DNA of 60,820 nt from Pseudomonadota bacterium (GCA_021795795.1 JAJYPA010000007.1:1-60820); one strand, 5' to 3'; positions 9,113 to 17,778 are shown, counted from the stretch's first letter. Numbers and translations: made by a program. Notes: generated by a model not told the origin, from the sequence alone.

Positions 9113-10501
9113 CTACTTGCCCGTTGGATTTGCTTGTTGATCTGTGAGCTGGGGCTTCACAGAAGTTTTGGCCGGTGGTTCCTGCGCAAGATTTAAGGTG
9201 AGATCGAGCGTACCCAAGGTTTGTTCGATTAATTGCTGCTCAGCGTCCATCCAGGCGCGTGTGACGGGATAGAGCTTGTGGTTATGAACATCTGGTTGAC
9301 CCCATAGAGCCGCCCGGACTTGTGCCAGATTGAGTCGATCAGTCGGCATGGCCGGTACCCAGCCTTCTCGCTTTTGGGTGATCACGAGATTGATCAGCCC
9401 GCCTTTGGCCAGTTGTTCCAGGGCTTGCTGTGTGTCGTCAGGATCTATGGTCAGCACTTCGAGCAGCCTGTGTTTCAGATCATCGGTGCTGAGTGCCGCC
9501 TTGGCGTTATGAAATTGAGCTTCGATTCGGGAAAGGGCTTCAAGTGCGGCAGTCATCAAGACGAAAGGATGATTCTCCTGAGTTTTTTCACGGATCGGGA
9601 GTTGTTCTATGTTTTGCCACGCGTATGAAACCGTGGCGCCCAAAAGTACAATCAGCCAGGCCAGTTGCAGCCAGACCATGAATAGGATCAACGAAGCAAA
9701 AGCCGAGTAAATCGCGGTGTACTGCGTGGAACTGGCAATCATGCTACCGAATGCCAGACCAATAACATTCCACAGAATTGCAGCCACGACACCGCCCGCT
9801 AACGCGGAAGAAAAACGTACCGGCGTATTGGGCACCAAGGCGTAGATAAAGGTGAATACGGCCACCCAGACCATGAACGGTAACAGCCAGGCGACCGACG
9901 CGAGCGCGTCCCGGAATAGGAAATATTGCGTGATGCCGGTCACGAAATGGTTGGAAAGCAGGCTGGCTGTGAGGCCGGTGGCGGCCAGCACGAGCACGGG
10001 GCCGACCATCAGAACAATCAGGTACATCGATAGACGAGTTGTGATCTGTCGGAGTTGCTGGACATGCCATATGCCGTTGAACACCGATTCGATTTTCTGC
10101 ATAAGTGTTAAGACGGTGAAAAACAGCATGGCAATGCCCACTGCACCCAGAACCCCGACCTTGATATTGTCAACGAACGTCAGGATTTGTGTGGTAAGCC
10201 CCTCGGCAGAGCTGCCCAGTGGTTCGAGTAGGGTGGAGAGAAAGGGTTCGATCACCTGATCGGAGCCGAAAGCCTTGATTACCGAAAAGCTCACGGCAAG
10301 CAACGGTACAAGCGAAAGCAGGGTGATGTAGGATAAACTCATGGCGTTGAGTTGCAGATTGCCTTTGAACGCTTCACGGCTCATATACAGGCCGATGCGA
10401 CTGAGGCGTTGCCCGATGCGGTGATAGCGCCGGTGTGGTTTGGCATACCAGATCCAGCGTTGGGCGGCGGTTAGCTTGCCCATCAATGATGTGTTTTTCA
10501 T
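9113..10501 (-). CDS. YihY/BrkB-family inner-membrane protein
   Basis: A member of the YihY/virulence factor BrkB family (once wrongly called ribonuclease BN), of unsettled function. About 462 aa from the ATG at 10501, chosen because a weak GAGAG ribosome site precedes it and the typical family sequence starts shortly after; upstream in-frame codons to 10666 look non-conserved. It has six membrane spans, with the family pattern NAMSLSYITLLSLVPLLAVS in the first, and TPVRFSSALAGGVVAAILW later. The C-terminal 130 residues form a soluble winged-helix-like tail found in longer members. It shares an operon with the unrecognised membrane protein downstream and diverges from thiD. Confidence 0.85.
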   Translation of the reverse strand: MKNTSLMGKLTAAQRWIWYAKPHRRYHRIGQRLSRIGLYMSREAFKGNLQLNAMSLSYITLLSLVPLLAVSFSVIKAFGSDQVIEPFLSTLLEPLGSSAEGLTTQILTFVDNIKVGVLGAVGIAMLFFTVLTLMQKIESVFNGIWHVQQLRQITTRLSMYLIVLMVGPVLVLAATGLTASLLSNHFVTGITQYFLFRDALASVAWLLPFMVWVAVFTFIYALVPNTPVRFSSALAGGVVAAILWNVIGLAFGSMIASSTQYTAIYSAFASLILFMVWLQLAWLIVLLGATVSYAWQNIEQLPIREKTQENHPFVLMTAALEALSRIEAQFHNAKAALSTDDLKHRLLEVLTIDPDDTQQALEQLAKGGLINLVITQKREGWVPAMPTDRLNLAQVRAALWGQPDVHNHKLYPVTRAWMDAEQQLIEQTLGTLDLTLNLAQEPPAKTSVKPQLTDQQANPTGK

Positions 10502-10688
10502 AGACTCTCGTTCGGGCGATCGTAACGGTTCTGGCATTCTATGGAATCTCTGCACGAATCCATCTGTGGCTTCTTGCAGATTCGCTCGGACCGGTTGGCT
10601 TGTGCCAGCTGAATGCGAAGCAGGCGAAAGCCCGCGTTCAGGTCCGGTCCGAGCTCGGTATTTCAATGGCTTGCGTCATTGAGCGGCA

Positions 10689-10737
10689 GGGTATCCATAC
10701 CCTACACGGTAAGGTCTGCATTTGTGCAGACCTTACC
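10689..10737. promoter_or_regulatory. tandem perfect inverted repeats between brkB-like gene and thiD
   Basis: Two neighbouring perfect hairpins: GGGTAT-CC-ATACCC (10689-10702), and a 13-bp stem GGTAAGGTCTGCA (10708-10720) with its exact complement at 10725-10737 around a TTTG loop. Neither is followed by a T-run on either strand, so they are not ordinary intrinsic terminators. Their place in a divergent gap suggests an operator, a transcript-stability element or a repeat-family copy; no thiamine riboswitch consensus is seen here. Confidence 0.6.
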
Positions 10738-10800
10738 TAAACTACCCCAAACACAGCCAATTTGCAGTACCCTTTTCTCAAGTACAACTGATGGTGAATT

Positions 10801-11658
10801 ATGAGCAAGTCTGATTTGAGTGTCCCCGTCGTTCTCGTTTTTTCCGGGCACGATCCTAGCGGCGGGGCGGGCGTTCAGGCGGATATCGAAGCAATCATCA
10901 GCCAGGGCGTCCATCCGGCTACCGTGATCACCGCACTGACGGTTCAGGACACGGTGAACGTGAGACGCTTTGTGCCGACCGATCCGAGCCTGGTGATCGA
11001 ACAGGCGCGCGCCGTGCTGGAAGACATGCCCGTGCAATGCATCAAGATCGGCATGATCGGCAGTGTGGCGCTGGTCGAGGTGATCCACAGTATTCTCACG
11101 GATTACCCGGATATTCCCGTCGTCCTTGATCCGGTTTTGATTGCCGGCGGCGGCGGAACACTGGCCAATGAAGATGTGGCGAAGGCGATGATCAACCTGC
11201 TTCTACCGCTAACAACCATTCTGACGCCCAATGCCTACGAATCCAGAGCCTTGGTCAAGACGGCGCGCCTTCCCGCCAATGATCTGGATGCGCGTGGACA
11301 GGCGTTGCTCGACATGGGGCCGGAATATGTTCTGCTCAAAGGCGGCGACGAACAAAGTACGGAAGTTGAAAATTGGTTGTTCACCCACCATCAACCGCCC
11401 AGAAAATTTACCTACGAGCGCTTACCGGGTGAATTCCACGGATCGGGTTGTACGCTTGCGTCCGCCATTGCGGGTCTTATTGCACAGGCCACGGATGCGG
11501 ATTACGTGAATGCCATCCATGAAGCGCAGGAATACACCAGCCATGCCTTGTTCCATGCGGCGCAAATCGGTCATGGGCAGTGGATTCCGCATCGCCTGTT
11601 CTGGGCAGACTCCGAAGATGAAGGCGAAGAATCCAATGCGACACTGCGCATCCATTAA
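10801..11658 (+). CDS. thiD: hydroxymethylpyrimidine/phosphomethylpyrimidine kinase (ThiD)
   Basis: Phosphorylates HMP and HMP-phosphate to HMP-diphosphate in thiamine biosynthesis, in the cytosol. The 285-aa ribokinase-fold protein has the substrate motif SGHDPSGGAGVQADI (about residues 17-31), TALTVQDT, a central PVVLDPV, and the C-terminal anion-hole motif FHGSGCTLASAIA with the catalytic-type Cys/Gly cluster. The ATG at 10801 follows a modest GGTGAA site. Genes yqcC and metZ follow closely (31 and 9 bp), so the three are likely one transcript. No TPP riboswitch is evident upstream. Confidence 0.93.
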   Translation: MSKSDLSVPVVLVFSGHDPSGGAGVQADIEAIISQGVHPATVITALTVQDTVNVRRFVPTDPSLVIEQARAVLEDMPVQCIKIGMIGSVALVEVIHSILTDYPDIPVVLDPVLIAGGGGTLANEDVAKAMINLLLPLTTILTPNAYESRALVKTARLPANDLDARGQALLDMGPEYVLLKGGDEQSTEVENWLFTHHQPPRKFTYERLPGEFHGSGCTLASAIAGLIAQATDADYVNAIHEAQEYTSHALFHAAQIGHGQWIPHRLFWADSEDEGEESNATLRIH

Positions 11659-11689
11659 GATACCGTACCGCGGATGGTAAGGAAGATTC

Positions 11690-12049
11690 ATGTCATTGAA
11701 AGCACCAACTACGTCCGATCTTTTTGCCCTGCTTGATGAAATTGCCCACACCCTGCGTGAAATCGGCCTGAACACCGAACGTCCCAATGATATCGCCTTG
11801 GCCAGTACTGCGCCGTTCTGTTTTGATACGCTGGAGTTTCACGCTTGGTTGGAGTGGGTTTTTCTACCACGTATGCAGCAGACGATTGAGCAAGAACTCA
11901 ATCTGGCCGCGCCATGCAACATTGCGCCGCTGGCCGAGTATCAGTTCGCCACCTACGCCGAACCGACACATCATCTTTTGGCGCTGCTGGCCGAACTGGA
12001 CACGCAGATCAATGCCTATTTCGATTTCCCCATGGAGAACAAGATATGA
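11690..12049 (+). CDS. yqcC: YqcC family protein
   Basis: A small (119 aa) soluble protein of the YqcC/DUF446 family, function unknown. The diagnostic stretch FDTLEFHAWLEWVFLPRMQQ (about residues 45-64) and the following IAPLAEY are present. It has no signal peptide or membrane span. The GGAAG ribosome site ahead of the ATG is good. In E. coli the family member lies beside truC (yqcB); here it sits between thiD and metZ. Confidence 0.85.
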   Translation: MSLKAPTTSDLFALLDEIAHTLREIGLNTERPNDIALASTAPFCFDTLEFHAWLEWVFLPRMQQTIEQELNLAAPCNIAPLAEYQFATYAEPTHHLLALLAELDTQINAYFDFPMENKI

Positions 12050-12058
12050 GGATCAAAA

Positions 12059-13246
12059 ATGAACCGAATTGAAGACCCAGAGTGGCAGCCCCAAACCCGG
12101 GCGATTCGTGTCGGCCACCATCCCACCAATGAAGGTGAACACGGCGAGCCGATCTTTACCACGTCGAGCTTTCAGTTCGAATCGGCCGAGCAGGCGGCCG
12201 CCCGTTTTTCCGGCGCTGAGCCCGGTAATATCTACGCGCGTTTTACCAACCCGACGACCAAGGTATTCGAAGATCGCTTGGCGGCCCTTGAAGGGGGCGA
12301 ATCCTGCGTGGCGACCGGTTCCGGCATGGCGGCCATTCTCAGTACGTTCATGGCGTTGTGCTCGGCGGGCGATGAAGTGGTCGTGGCCAGACAGGTATTC
12401 GGCACCACTTCCGTGCTGTTCAACAAATACCTCGCCAAATTCGGCCTGAAGGTCAAATGGGTCGATTTGACCGACTGGACGCAGTGGGAAGCAGCCATCA
12501 CGGACCTGACCCGCTGGGTGTTCGTGGAAAGTCCATCCAATCCATTGACCGAAGTGGTTGATATCGCCCGGCTGGCAGAGCTGGCGCATCAGCATGGTGC
12601 CGGCCTGATCGTGGATAATTGCTTCTGCACGCCCATCCTCCAGCAGCCGTTGGCACTGGGTGCGGACATCGTCATCCATTCCGCCACGAAGTTTCTCGAT
12701 GGACAAGGCCGGGCCATTGGCGGCGCCGTCGTCGGCAACAAGACACAGGTGGGTGAGGAAGTTCGCGGATTCTTGCGAACCTGCGGCCCCACCATGTCGC
12801 CGTTTAATGCCTGGATCTTTGCAAAGGGCCTGGAAACCTTGGCCCTGCGCATGAAAGCGCACTGCGCCCACGCCAGTGCCGTGGCGGATTTTTTGGCGGC
12901 TCACCCTCGGGTCAAACGGGTGTATTTCCCTGGGCTGTCCAACCACCCGCAAGCGGATATCATCTCCAGGCAGCAGTCAGGCCCGGGCGCAATCGTGTCC
13001 TTCGAGGTCGAAGGTGGGCAGGCGGCGGCATGGCGGGTGATCAATGCCACGCAGATGATTTCCATCACAGCGAATCTGGGTGATGCCAAAACGACCATCA
13101 CCCATCCGGCCACCACCACGCACGGACGCCTTACGCCTCAGCAGCGTGAAGAAGCGGGCATCCGCGATGGGCTTGTGCGCTTGGCGATTGGTCTTGAGGA
13201 TCCCATCGATATCATCCGAGATCTCAAGCGTGGCCTGGATGGTTAA
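12059..13246 (+). CDS. metZ: O-succinylhomoserine sulfhydrylase (MetZ)
   Basis: A PLP enzyme of the Cys/Met gamma-family that makes homocysteine directly from O-succinylhomoserine and sulfide, a natural route in a sulfide-exposed bacterium. Of 395 aa, the PLP lysine is K211 in HSATKFLDGQGRAIGG, and the tyrosine/arginine pair for phosphate contact lies in IYARFTNPT (about 58-66); the glycine turn ATGSGMAAI is near 84-92. The sequence matches MetZ better than MetB or MetC. The start ATG is 9 bp after yqcC. It is convergent with the symporter gene at 13428. Confidence 0.92.
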   Translation: MNRIEDPEWQPQTRAIRVGHHPTNEGEHGEPIFTTSSFQFESAEQAAARFSGAEPGNIYARFTNPTTKVFEDRLAALEGGESCVATGSGMAAILSTFMALCSAGDEVVVARQVFGTTSVLFNKYLAKFGLKVKWVDLTDWTQWEAAITDLTRWVFVESPSNPLTEVVDIARLAELAHQHGAGLIVDNCFCTPILQQPLALGADIVIHSATKFLDGQGRAIGGAVVGNKTQVGEEVRGFLRTCGPTMSPFNAWIFAKGLETLALRMKAHCAHASAVADFLAAHPRVKRVYFPGLSNHPQADIISRQQSGPGAIVSFEVEGGQAAAWRVINATQMISITANLGDAKTTITHPATTTHGRLTPQQREEAGIRDGLVRLAIGLEDPIDIIRDLKRGLDG

Positions 13247-13277
13247 TAGAAAGCCTGAATAAGTCCATCCAGGACTT
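13234..13277. other. mutually exclusive hairpins at the metZ 3' end
   Basis: CCTGGATGG at 13234-13242 (last codons of metZ) is complementary to CCATCCAGG at 13265-13273, while AAGTCC-ATCCA-GGACTT at 13261-13277 can form a smaller stem-loop using the same bases. No T-run follows. This may affect the 3' end of the metZ mRNA; it is not a clear terminator. Confidence 0.35.
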
Positions 13278-13343
13278 CTCAGACAAAGCAAATCGAAAAG
13301 TTTTTCTGATTATATATATTTTACAATAACTTATAGTCGTTTG

Positions 13344-13411
13344 AAAAAGGCGGTACTTCGCTGTGCCGCACGCAATCTTCGATTAAATCAGAGATTCTCT
13401 TTCGCCTTTTT
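13344..13411. terminator. possible bidirectional terminator between convergent genes
   Basis: AAAAAGGCG (13344-13352) and CGCCTTTTT (13403-13411) form a 9-bp stem that gives a T-run when read in either direction, as expected between the convergent metZ and symporter genes. The 50-nt interior contains a smaller AATCT/AGATT stem. The large loop makes this uncertain. Confidence 0.4.
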
Positions 13412-13427
13412 GGTCTATATCCAAACT

Positions 13428-14714
13428 CTATTCTTGAGCGAATGTTCCCGCGTGAGGATCGTCGTAGGTCTTCTGATCGAGTTCCTGCTCGCTCTTAGCC
13501 ACGATTGCGGTAACCACTGCATCGCCAGAGATGTTGACTGCGGTGCGGATCATGTCCATTAAACGATCCACTCCCAGAATCAGACCGATGCCTTCCACGG
13601 GCAACCCTACTTGGTAGAACACCATCGACAGCATGATGAGTCCTACTCCAGGTACGCCTGCCGTGCCGATGGAAGCAAGAACGGACATCATGATGACAGT
13701 GAGATAGCCCGTTATGCCGAGATCGACGCCGTAAATATTGGCGATGAACACGCTCGCCACGCCCTGCATGATGGCGGTACCATCCATATTGATGGTCGCT
13801 CCTAAGGGAATGGTGAATGAGGCAACGGCGTTATTGACACCCATTTTTTCGGTGACGGCACGAAGCGTAACGGGAATGGTGGCATTCGAGCTCGCCGTAC
13901 TGAACGCGAAAATTTGTGCTTCCTTTATCTTGCGCAAGAACATCCGTGGGCTCAGTCCGGAGAAGATTTTGAGGATGATCATCAAGGTGAAGAATAAGTG
14001 CACCATCAGGGCTGAAACGAGCACCAGGACATAGCCTGCCAGGTGGCTCAGCAATTCAATGCCAAGTTCTGCCATGGATTTGGCAATCAGGGCGAAAACG
14101 GCGTAGGGTGCTACGACCATGACAATCATGACCATCTTCATCATGATTTCGTTAGCCACCTCGATACCCGCGACGATGTCCTTCGCCTTGGTACCGACCA
14201 TAACGATACAGACCCCCAGTAAGACGGTGAAGAATATCAGGGGCAGCATATCGCCCTGGGCCATGGCCTCTATGGGGTTTGACGGAATGATGTTGATGAT
14301 TACATCGGTCAGAGGCGGTGCAGCCTGGGCCGTAAAGGTGGTGTCTGCAACCAGGTTCATGCCTTGGCCGATGTCGAAGGTAGCCGCAATGGTGATTGCA
14401 ACAGCAATGGCGATGGCGGTGGTCAGGATATAGAGTACGAACGCCTTGGTGCCCACGCGCCCAAGTACATTGAGGTGACCAATGCCGCAGACCCCGCTGA
14501 GCAGGGAAAAGAAAACCAGTGGCACCACGAGCATTTTCAGGGCGTTGATGAATAGTTTGCCCATGACGTAAAACAAGCCATCAACCACGTAGGTGTTGAC
14601 GAAGCCACCTTTGACATTAACCCCGGTCAGATTGATGAACAGACCAACGGCTATACCCAGCCCCATGCCGATGAGCACCTTGCTGGTAAGGCTTAATTTT
14701 TTAATTTTATTCAT
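13428..14714 (-). CDS. dicarboxylate/amino acid:cation symporter (GltP/DctA family)
   Basis: A secondary transporter of the DAACS/SDF family, importing glutamate, aspartate or C4-dicarboxylates with Na+ or H+. The 428 aa contain about eight spans and two re-entrant hairpins. Landmark motifs are the serine-rich STASSNATIPVT (HP1), the NMDGTAIMQGV segment (TM7), the ASIGTAGVPG hairpin (HP2), and the DRLMDMIRTAVNISGDAVV substrate-binding TM8 with the Asp and Arg that set acidic-substrate choice. A start at ATG 14714 fits. It stands alone; the gap upstream to 14956 holds its promoter region. Confidence 0.9.
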   Translation of the reverse strand: MNKIKKLSLTSKVLIGMGLGIAVGLFINLTGVNVKGGFVNTYVVDGLFYVMGKLFINALKMLVVPLVFFSLLSGVCGIGHLNVLGRVGTKAFVLYILTTAIAIAVAITIAATFDIGQGMNLVADTTFTAQAAPPLTDVIINIIPSNPIEAMAQGDMLPLIFFTVLLGVCIVMVGTKAKDIVAGIEVANEIMMKMVMIVMVVAPYAVFALIAKSMAELGIELLSHLAGYVLVLVSALMVHLFFTLMIILKIFSGLSPRMFLRKIKEAQIFAFSTASSNATIPVTLRAVTEKMGVNNAVASFTIPLGATINMDGTAIMQGVASVFIANIYGVDLGITGYLTVIMMSVLASIGTAGVPGVGLIMLSMVFYQVGLPVEGIGLILGVDRLMDMIRTAVNISGDAVVTAIVAKSEQELDQKTYDDPHAGTFAQE

Positions 14715-14855
14715 GCTGAGTTATGTCTCTTGCTTAATCATGTCTTTATCAGAAGCGTAATCTGTTTGACCTTATCAGCAAATCTAGGCTTTTCAAATGC
14801 CCGCATGTTTTTGGGAAATTAATTAATAAAACAATAGTTTATGTATTTATACTCG

Positions 14856-14867
14856 ATTGATATCAAT
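14856..14867. promoter_or_regulatory. perfect 12-bp palindrome upstream of the symporter gene
   Basis: ATTGATATCAAT is a perfect palindrome in the AT-rich 242-bp region between the symporter start and urtE. It resembles two FNR-type half sites with no spacer, so it does not fit the normal FNR box. It could be an operator for the symporter gene; nothing else in this gap was recognised. Confidence 0.3.
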
Positions 14868-14956
14868 TGTATTGGCAGTGGCCATCCGCTGAAAACGGTT
14901 TGGATTTACTCCAACTTATCAACATCATCCGAATTTTGTGCTCACGAATACTGCGT

Positions 14957-15652
14957 TCAAACCGTGAGATAACGGGCGATAAGCGTATCGTCGAGTGTAC
15001 TCATCGCTCCGGTGGCCTGAATCGCCCCACGTTCCATAATGACAAATTGATCGGCAACCTGGCGGGCAAAGGGTAGTTTCTGCTCCACGAGTAAAACAGC
15101 CAGCCCCAACTCCTGATTCAACCGGCGTAACACTTCACCGATTTCATGGACGATGTTCGGCTGAATACCTTCGGTCGGTTCATCCAGAAGCAGGATTTTC
15201 GGATCGAGAACCAGTGCCCTGCCAATGGCTAACTGTTGCTGCTGGCCGCCTGAGAGATCGCCACCACGGCGATGGCGCATTTCCTGCAATACCGGGAACA
15301 GATCATATATTTGTGCCGTGATTTTACGTACCTTGTCGCGTCGTCCGGCCAGTGCGAGTTTGAGGTTTTCTTCTACGGTGAGCAGCGGGAAAATCTCCCG
15401 GCCCTCTGGCACATAGCCGATACCGGCACGTGCGCGTTGCTCGGTTGATGATTTGGCAAGTTCCTTTTCATCAAAGCGAATGTCACCACTATTGATGCCG
15501 ACCATGCCCATAATCGAGCGCATCAGCGTGGTTTTTCCGACGCCATTGCGGCCCAGCAGGCAGACCAGCTCACCCGCATCGATCGAGAGGCTGATATCGT
15601 TCAGGATGTGGCTGCCGCCATAGTATTGATTCACGGCATTCAGTGTGAGCAT
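14957..15652 (-). CDS. urtE: urea ABC transporter ATP-binding subunit UrtE (intact)
   Basis: One of the two ATPases that power the five-part UrtABCDE urea importer. It is full length (231 aa): Walker A GRNGVGKTT at residues 34-42, Q-loop region before GYVPEGREIFP, ABC signature LSGGQQQQ, Walker B ILLLDEPTEGIQPNIV and the H-loop region. The EGRE/TEGIQP wording is typical of UrtE rather than LivF. It is the last gene of the minus-strand cluster and the only intact urt gene: its partners UrtA, UrtB, UrtC and UrtD are deleted or broken upstream. Its ATG overlaps the old end of urtD. Confidence 0.9.
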   Translation of the reverse strand: MLTLNAVNQYYGGSHILNDISLSIDAGELVCLLGRNGVGKTTLMRSIMGMVGINSGDIRFDEKELAKSSTEQRARAGIGYVPEGREIFPLLTVEENLKLALAGRRDKVRKITAQIYDLFPVLQEMRHRRGGDLSGGQQQQLAIGRALVLDPKILLLDEPTEGIQPNIVHEIGEVLRRLNQELGLAVLLVEQKLPFARQVADQFVIMERGAIQATGAMSTLDDTLIARYLTV

Positions 15653-16082
15653 GGTGTTTCTCCCGGATACACTTCGATGACTTTGGGATTGCTTTGCACG
15701 CTGCTCAGGCTGCCGTCAGCGCCTCGAATACGGTCGGGCGCTGGAATTTTCGCCCGACCATGCCGCGGGCAATTTCATGTTCCTGATGCTTGAGCAGGTC
15801 GATGTTCTGGCCGAAAAAAACCTGGCCGGAATCAGGTTTACGACGCCCGGTGATGACATCCATCATGGTCGATTTGCCTGCCCCATTGGGGCCGATAATG
15901 CAGCGCAATTCACCATCGTCGAGTGTGAGATTGAGATTATTGAGTGCCTTGAACCCATCGAAACTCAGGGTGACATCTTCGAGATACAGGATGGTGCCAT
16001 GACTGACATCCGGTTGATCGGGTGCCAGGTTGGCGACGCGATCGCCGATGATTTCGCTTTCATTGGGGACGGATAACATCAC
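15640..16082 (-). pseudogene. urtD: urtD, internally deleted and frameshifted
   Basis: Urea transporter ATPase UrtD should be about 250-280 aa. Here the reading frame from ATG 16082 runs through Walker A GPNGAGKST and the Q-loop part KFQRPTVFEALT, then meets a stop at 15705-15707 after 125 codons. In another frame just after the break, the family C-terminus is recognisable (GSLSSVQSNPKVIEVY), ending at TGA 15640-15642 inside the start of urtE. The missing middle contains the ABC signature, Walker B, D-loop and H-loop. The junction lies within about 15710-15720. The product cannot work as an ATPase. Confidence 0.88.
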
Positions 16083-16876
16083 AGAACCTCCGTTTTTCTG
16101 TCTGCCGCTACGGACGTTTCCTGCTTGATAGCCTTATTGATGACCATAGTTTCAGATTCCTCGACCGGTTTTTTCCGACGGCCCAGCAAGCTGATCAGTC
16201 CCTTGGGCAAAAAGACGGTGACCAGAATGAACAGGCCGCCGAGCACGAATGGCCACAGATCGGGCGCCAGCGTGGTGAGCTGAGTTTTGCTGTAGTTGAC
16301 GGCGAAGGCACCGATGATGGGGCCAAACAGGCTACCCCGACCACCGGTCGCAACCCAGGCAACCGCTTCGATGGAAGATAAAGGCGAGAATTCGCCGGGA
16401 TTGATGATGCCAACCTGCGGCACATACAATGCGCCCGCGACAGCAGCCAACATGGCGGAAATCACGAACACCACCAGTTTGTATTGCGCCACCGGATAGC
16501 CGCAGGCACGGGTTCGCGGCTCGGCATCTCGAATCGCGACCAATACACGACCGAAGCGTGAACGCACGATGGCCTGCGCAATAAAGTAGCCAAGAATCAG
16601 CGCGATGCCGGAGGCGACAAACAGGCCAACGCGGGTGCTGTTCTCGGTGATGGAAAACCCGAGAATATCCTTGAAATCCGTCAGGCCGTTATTCCCACCG
16701 AAGCCCATTTCATTGCGGAAAAAAGCGAGCATCAGCGCGTAGGTCAGCGCCTGGGTAATGATGGCGAAATACACGCCGGATACTTTCGAGCGGAACGCCA
16801 GCCAGCCAAACAAACCGGCCAGTATGCCCGGCACCAGCAGCACCATCAGGGCGGCAAACCAGAAGTGGTCGAAGCC
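16079..16876 (-). pseudogene. urtC: urtC, N-terminally truncated
   Basis: The permease subunit UrtC normally has about 350-390 aa. UrtC-like sequence starts abruptly near 16876 with GFDHFWFAALMVLL in frame and continues as MVLLVPGILAGLFGW... to a natural end, leaving about 265 codons. The N-terminal third with its first membrane spans is missing, replaced by the first codons of urtA. An internal ATG at 16846 would give a 255-aa protein, preceded by no separate ribosome site. The rest, including GFGGNNGLTDFKDILGF and NPGEFSPLSSIEAVAWVATGG, is well preserved, so the loss is probably recent. Confidence 0.88.
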
Positions 16877-16938
16877 GTACCAAAACCGAGTGACAATCCG
16901 GTAGCGCCAACGGCTTTCATAAAGTTACGACGATTCAT
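16846..16938 (-). pseudogene. urtA: urtA 5' remnant fused out of frame to urtC
   Basis: A strong ribosome site (GGAGGG) precedes ATG 16938, which opens MNRRNFMKAVGATGLSLGFG, a Tat-like twin-arginine signal typical of the urea-binding protein UrtA. After about 22 codons the sequence switches to urtC in another frame and stops at 16846-16848. So the rest of urtA, all of urtB and the start of urtC are gone (about 3 kb by usual family sizes). The bases GGCTTC at about 16871-16876 could belong to either side and may be the microhomology at the join. Confidence 0.82.
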
Positions 16939-16953
16939 GGTTGTTCCCTCCAT

Positions 16954-16980
16954 TGGGTTTTCTCATGCGGGTTTTTCTCA
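16954..16980. repeat. short imperfect tandem repeat before urtA remnant
   Basis: On the minus strand the end of the GntR gene and the gap before urtA contain two near-copies of CATGAGAAAA(A)CCC in tandem. The first copy overlaps the GntR stop codon. Function unknown; it may be a replication-slippage duplication. Confidence 0.5.
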
Positions 16981-17778
16981 TGTGAGATTTTCTTGCGGGG
17001 TCACAAGCGGGTTTGGCCGGATTCCGCCGGCCGCGGTTTCTGAAACGGGGTTGAGTGGTGCAGCGCGTTCTCGCATACGTTCGCGCGCTTCATACAGGCG
17101 ATGAAGGCTGATTTTGCGAACGGACTGCCTTGAAAGTTCGATATGGGTTTGAAGCAGCCGTTTGGCCTCGTTGCCTCGGTGCTGAGTAATGGCGGACAAG
17201 ATGGCTGCGTGTTCGTTGTAGGTGGCTTCGATGCGATGACTCTCGGTGAAGTCCAGTTGGCGAACGATGCGGATGCGCTCGGTTACGCCGGTGTGGATTC
17301 GGTGCAGTTCGGGATTGCCTGTCGCGGCAACAAGTTGGTTATGGAACTGCTCGTCGAGGGTGAAAACGGCAGGGCCGCCTGTGAGTCGATCGGCTTCTGG
17401 TACCTGCCAGATTGCAGCGAGTTCGGTTATGCCATACGGTTCTGTTTGTGCGGTCAAACGGTCAATGCTGGCAAGTTCGACGATGGTGCGAACTTCATAC
17501 AGTTGGTCGAACACGGAAAAATCCAGATCGTTGACCCGCCAGCCGGATCGGTTCTGAACGGTAAGAAAGCCTTCTCTTGCCAGCCGGGTGAGTGCCTCAC
17601 GCACCGGGGTGCGACTGGCACCAGTAAGTTCAGCGACCGTTTTTTCACTGAAGCGCTCGCCGGGGAGCAATTCGAAGGCGAACAAGGCCTGTTTGACTTG
17701 GTTATAGACAAGTTCGGCCAGGGCCGGCGTGTCCGAACTGCGCCGCCGATCCAATCCGAAGCGCAGGGGCGGATTCAT
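16978..17778 (-). CDS. GntR-family (FCD) transcriptional regulator of urea genes
   Basis: A FadR/FCD-type repressor of 266 aa. The winged helix-turn-helix occupies about residues 20-85 (LAELVYNQVKQALFAFELLPGERFSEKTVAEL, ASRTPVREALTRLAREGFL) and the all-helical FCD ligand domain follows with metal-site residues (ExxLDEQFHNQL, then NEHAAILSAI and THIELSRQ). The start ATG 17778 overlaps the urea carboxylase stop by an ATGA, which decides it. It probably senses a urea-pathway metabolite and controls this operon; a matching palindrome lies at 23243-23252 in front of the operon. Confidence 0.88.
   Translation of the reverse strand: MNPPLRFGLDRRRSSDTPALAELVYNQVKQALFAFELLPGERFSEKTVAELTGASRTPVREALTRLAREGFLTVQNRSGWRVNDLDFSVFDQLYEVRTIVELASIDRLTAQTEPYGITELAAIWQVPEADRLTGGPAVFTLDEQFHNQLVAATGNPELHRIHTGVTERIRIVRQLDFTESHRIEATYNEHAAILSAITQHRGNEAKRLLQTHIELSRQSVRKISLHRLYEARERMRERAAPLNPVSETAAGGIRPNPLVTPQENLT

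Noticed and set aside
10738..10800. TPP riboswitch before thiD
   Set aside because: The conserved CTGAGA and ACCTGA elements are not present.
12053..12952. 299-codon open frame opposite metZ
   Set aside because: Antisense shadow of a clear PLP enzyme; no motif of its own.
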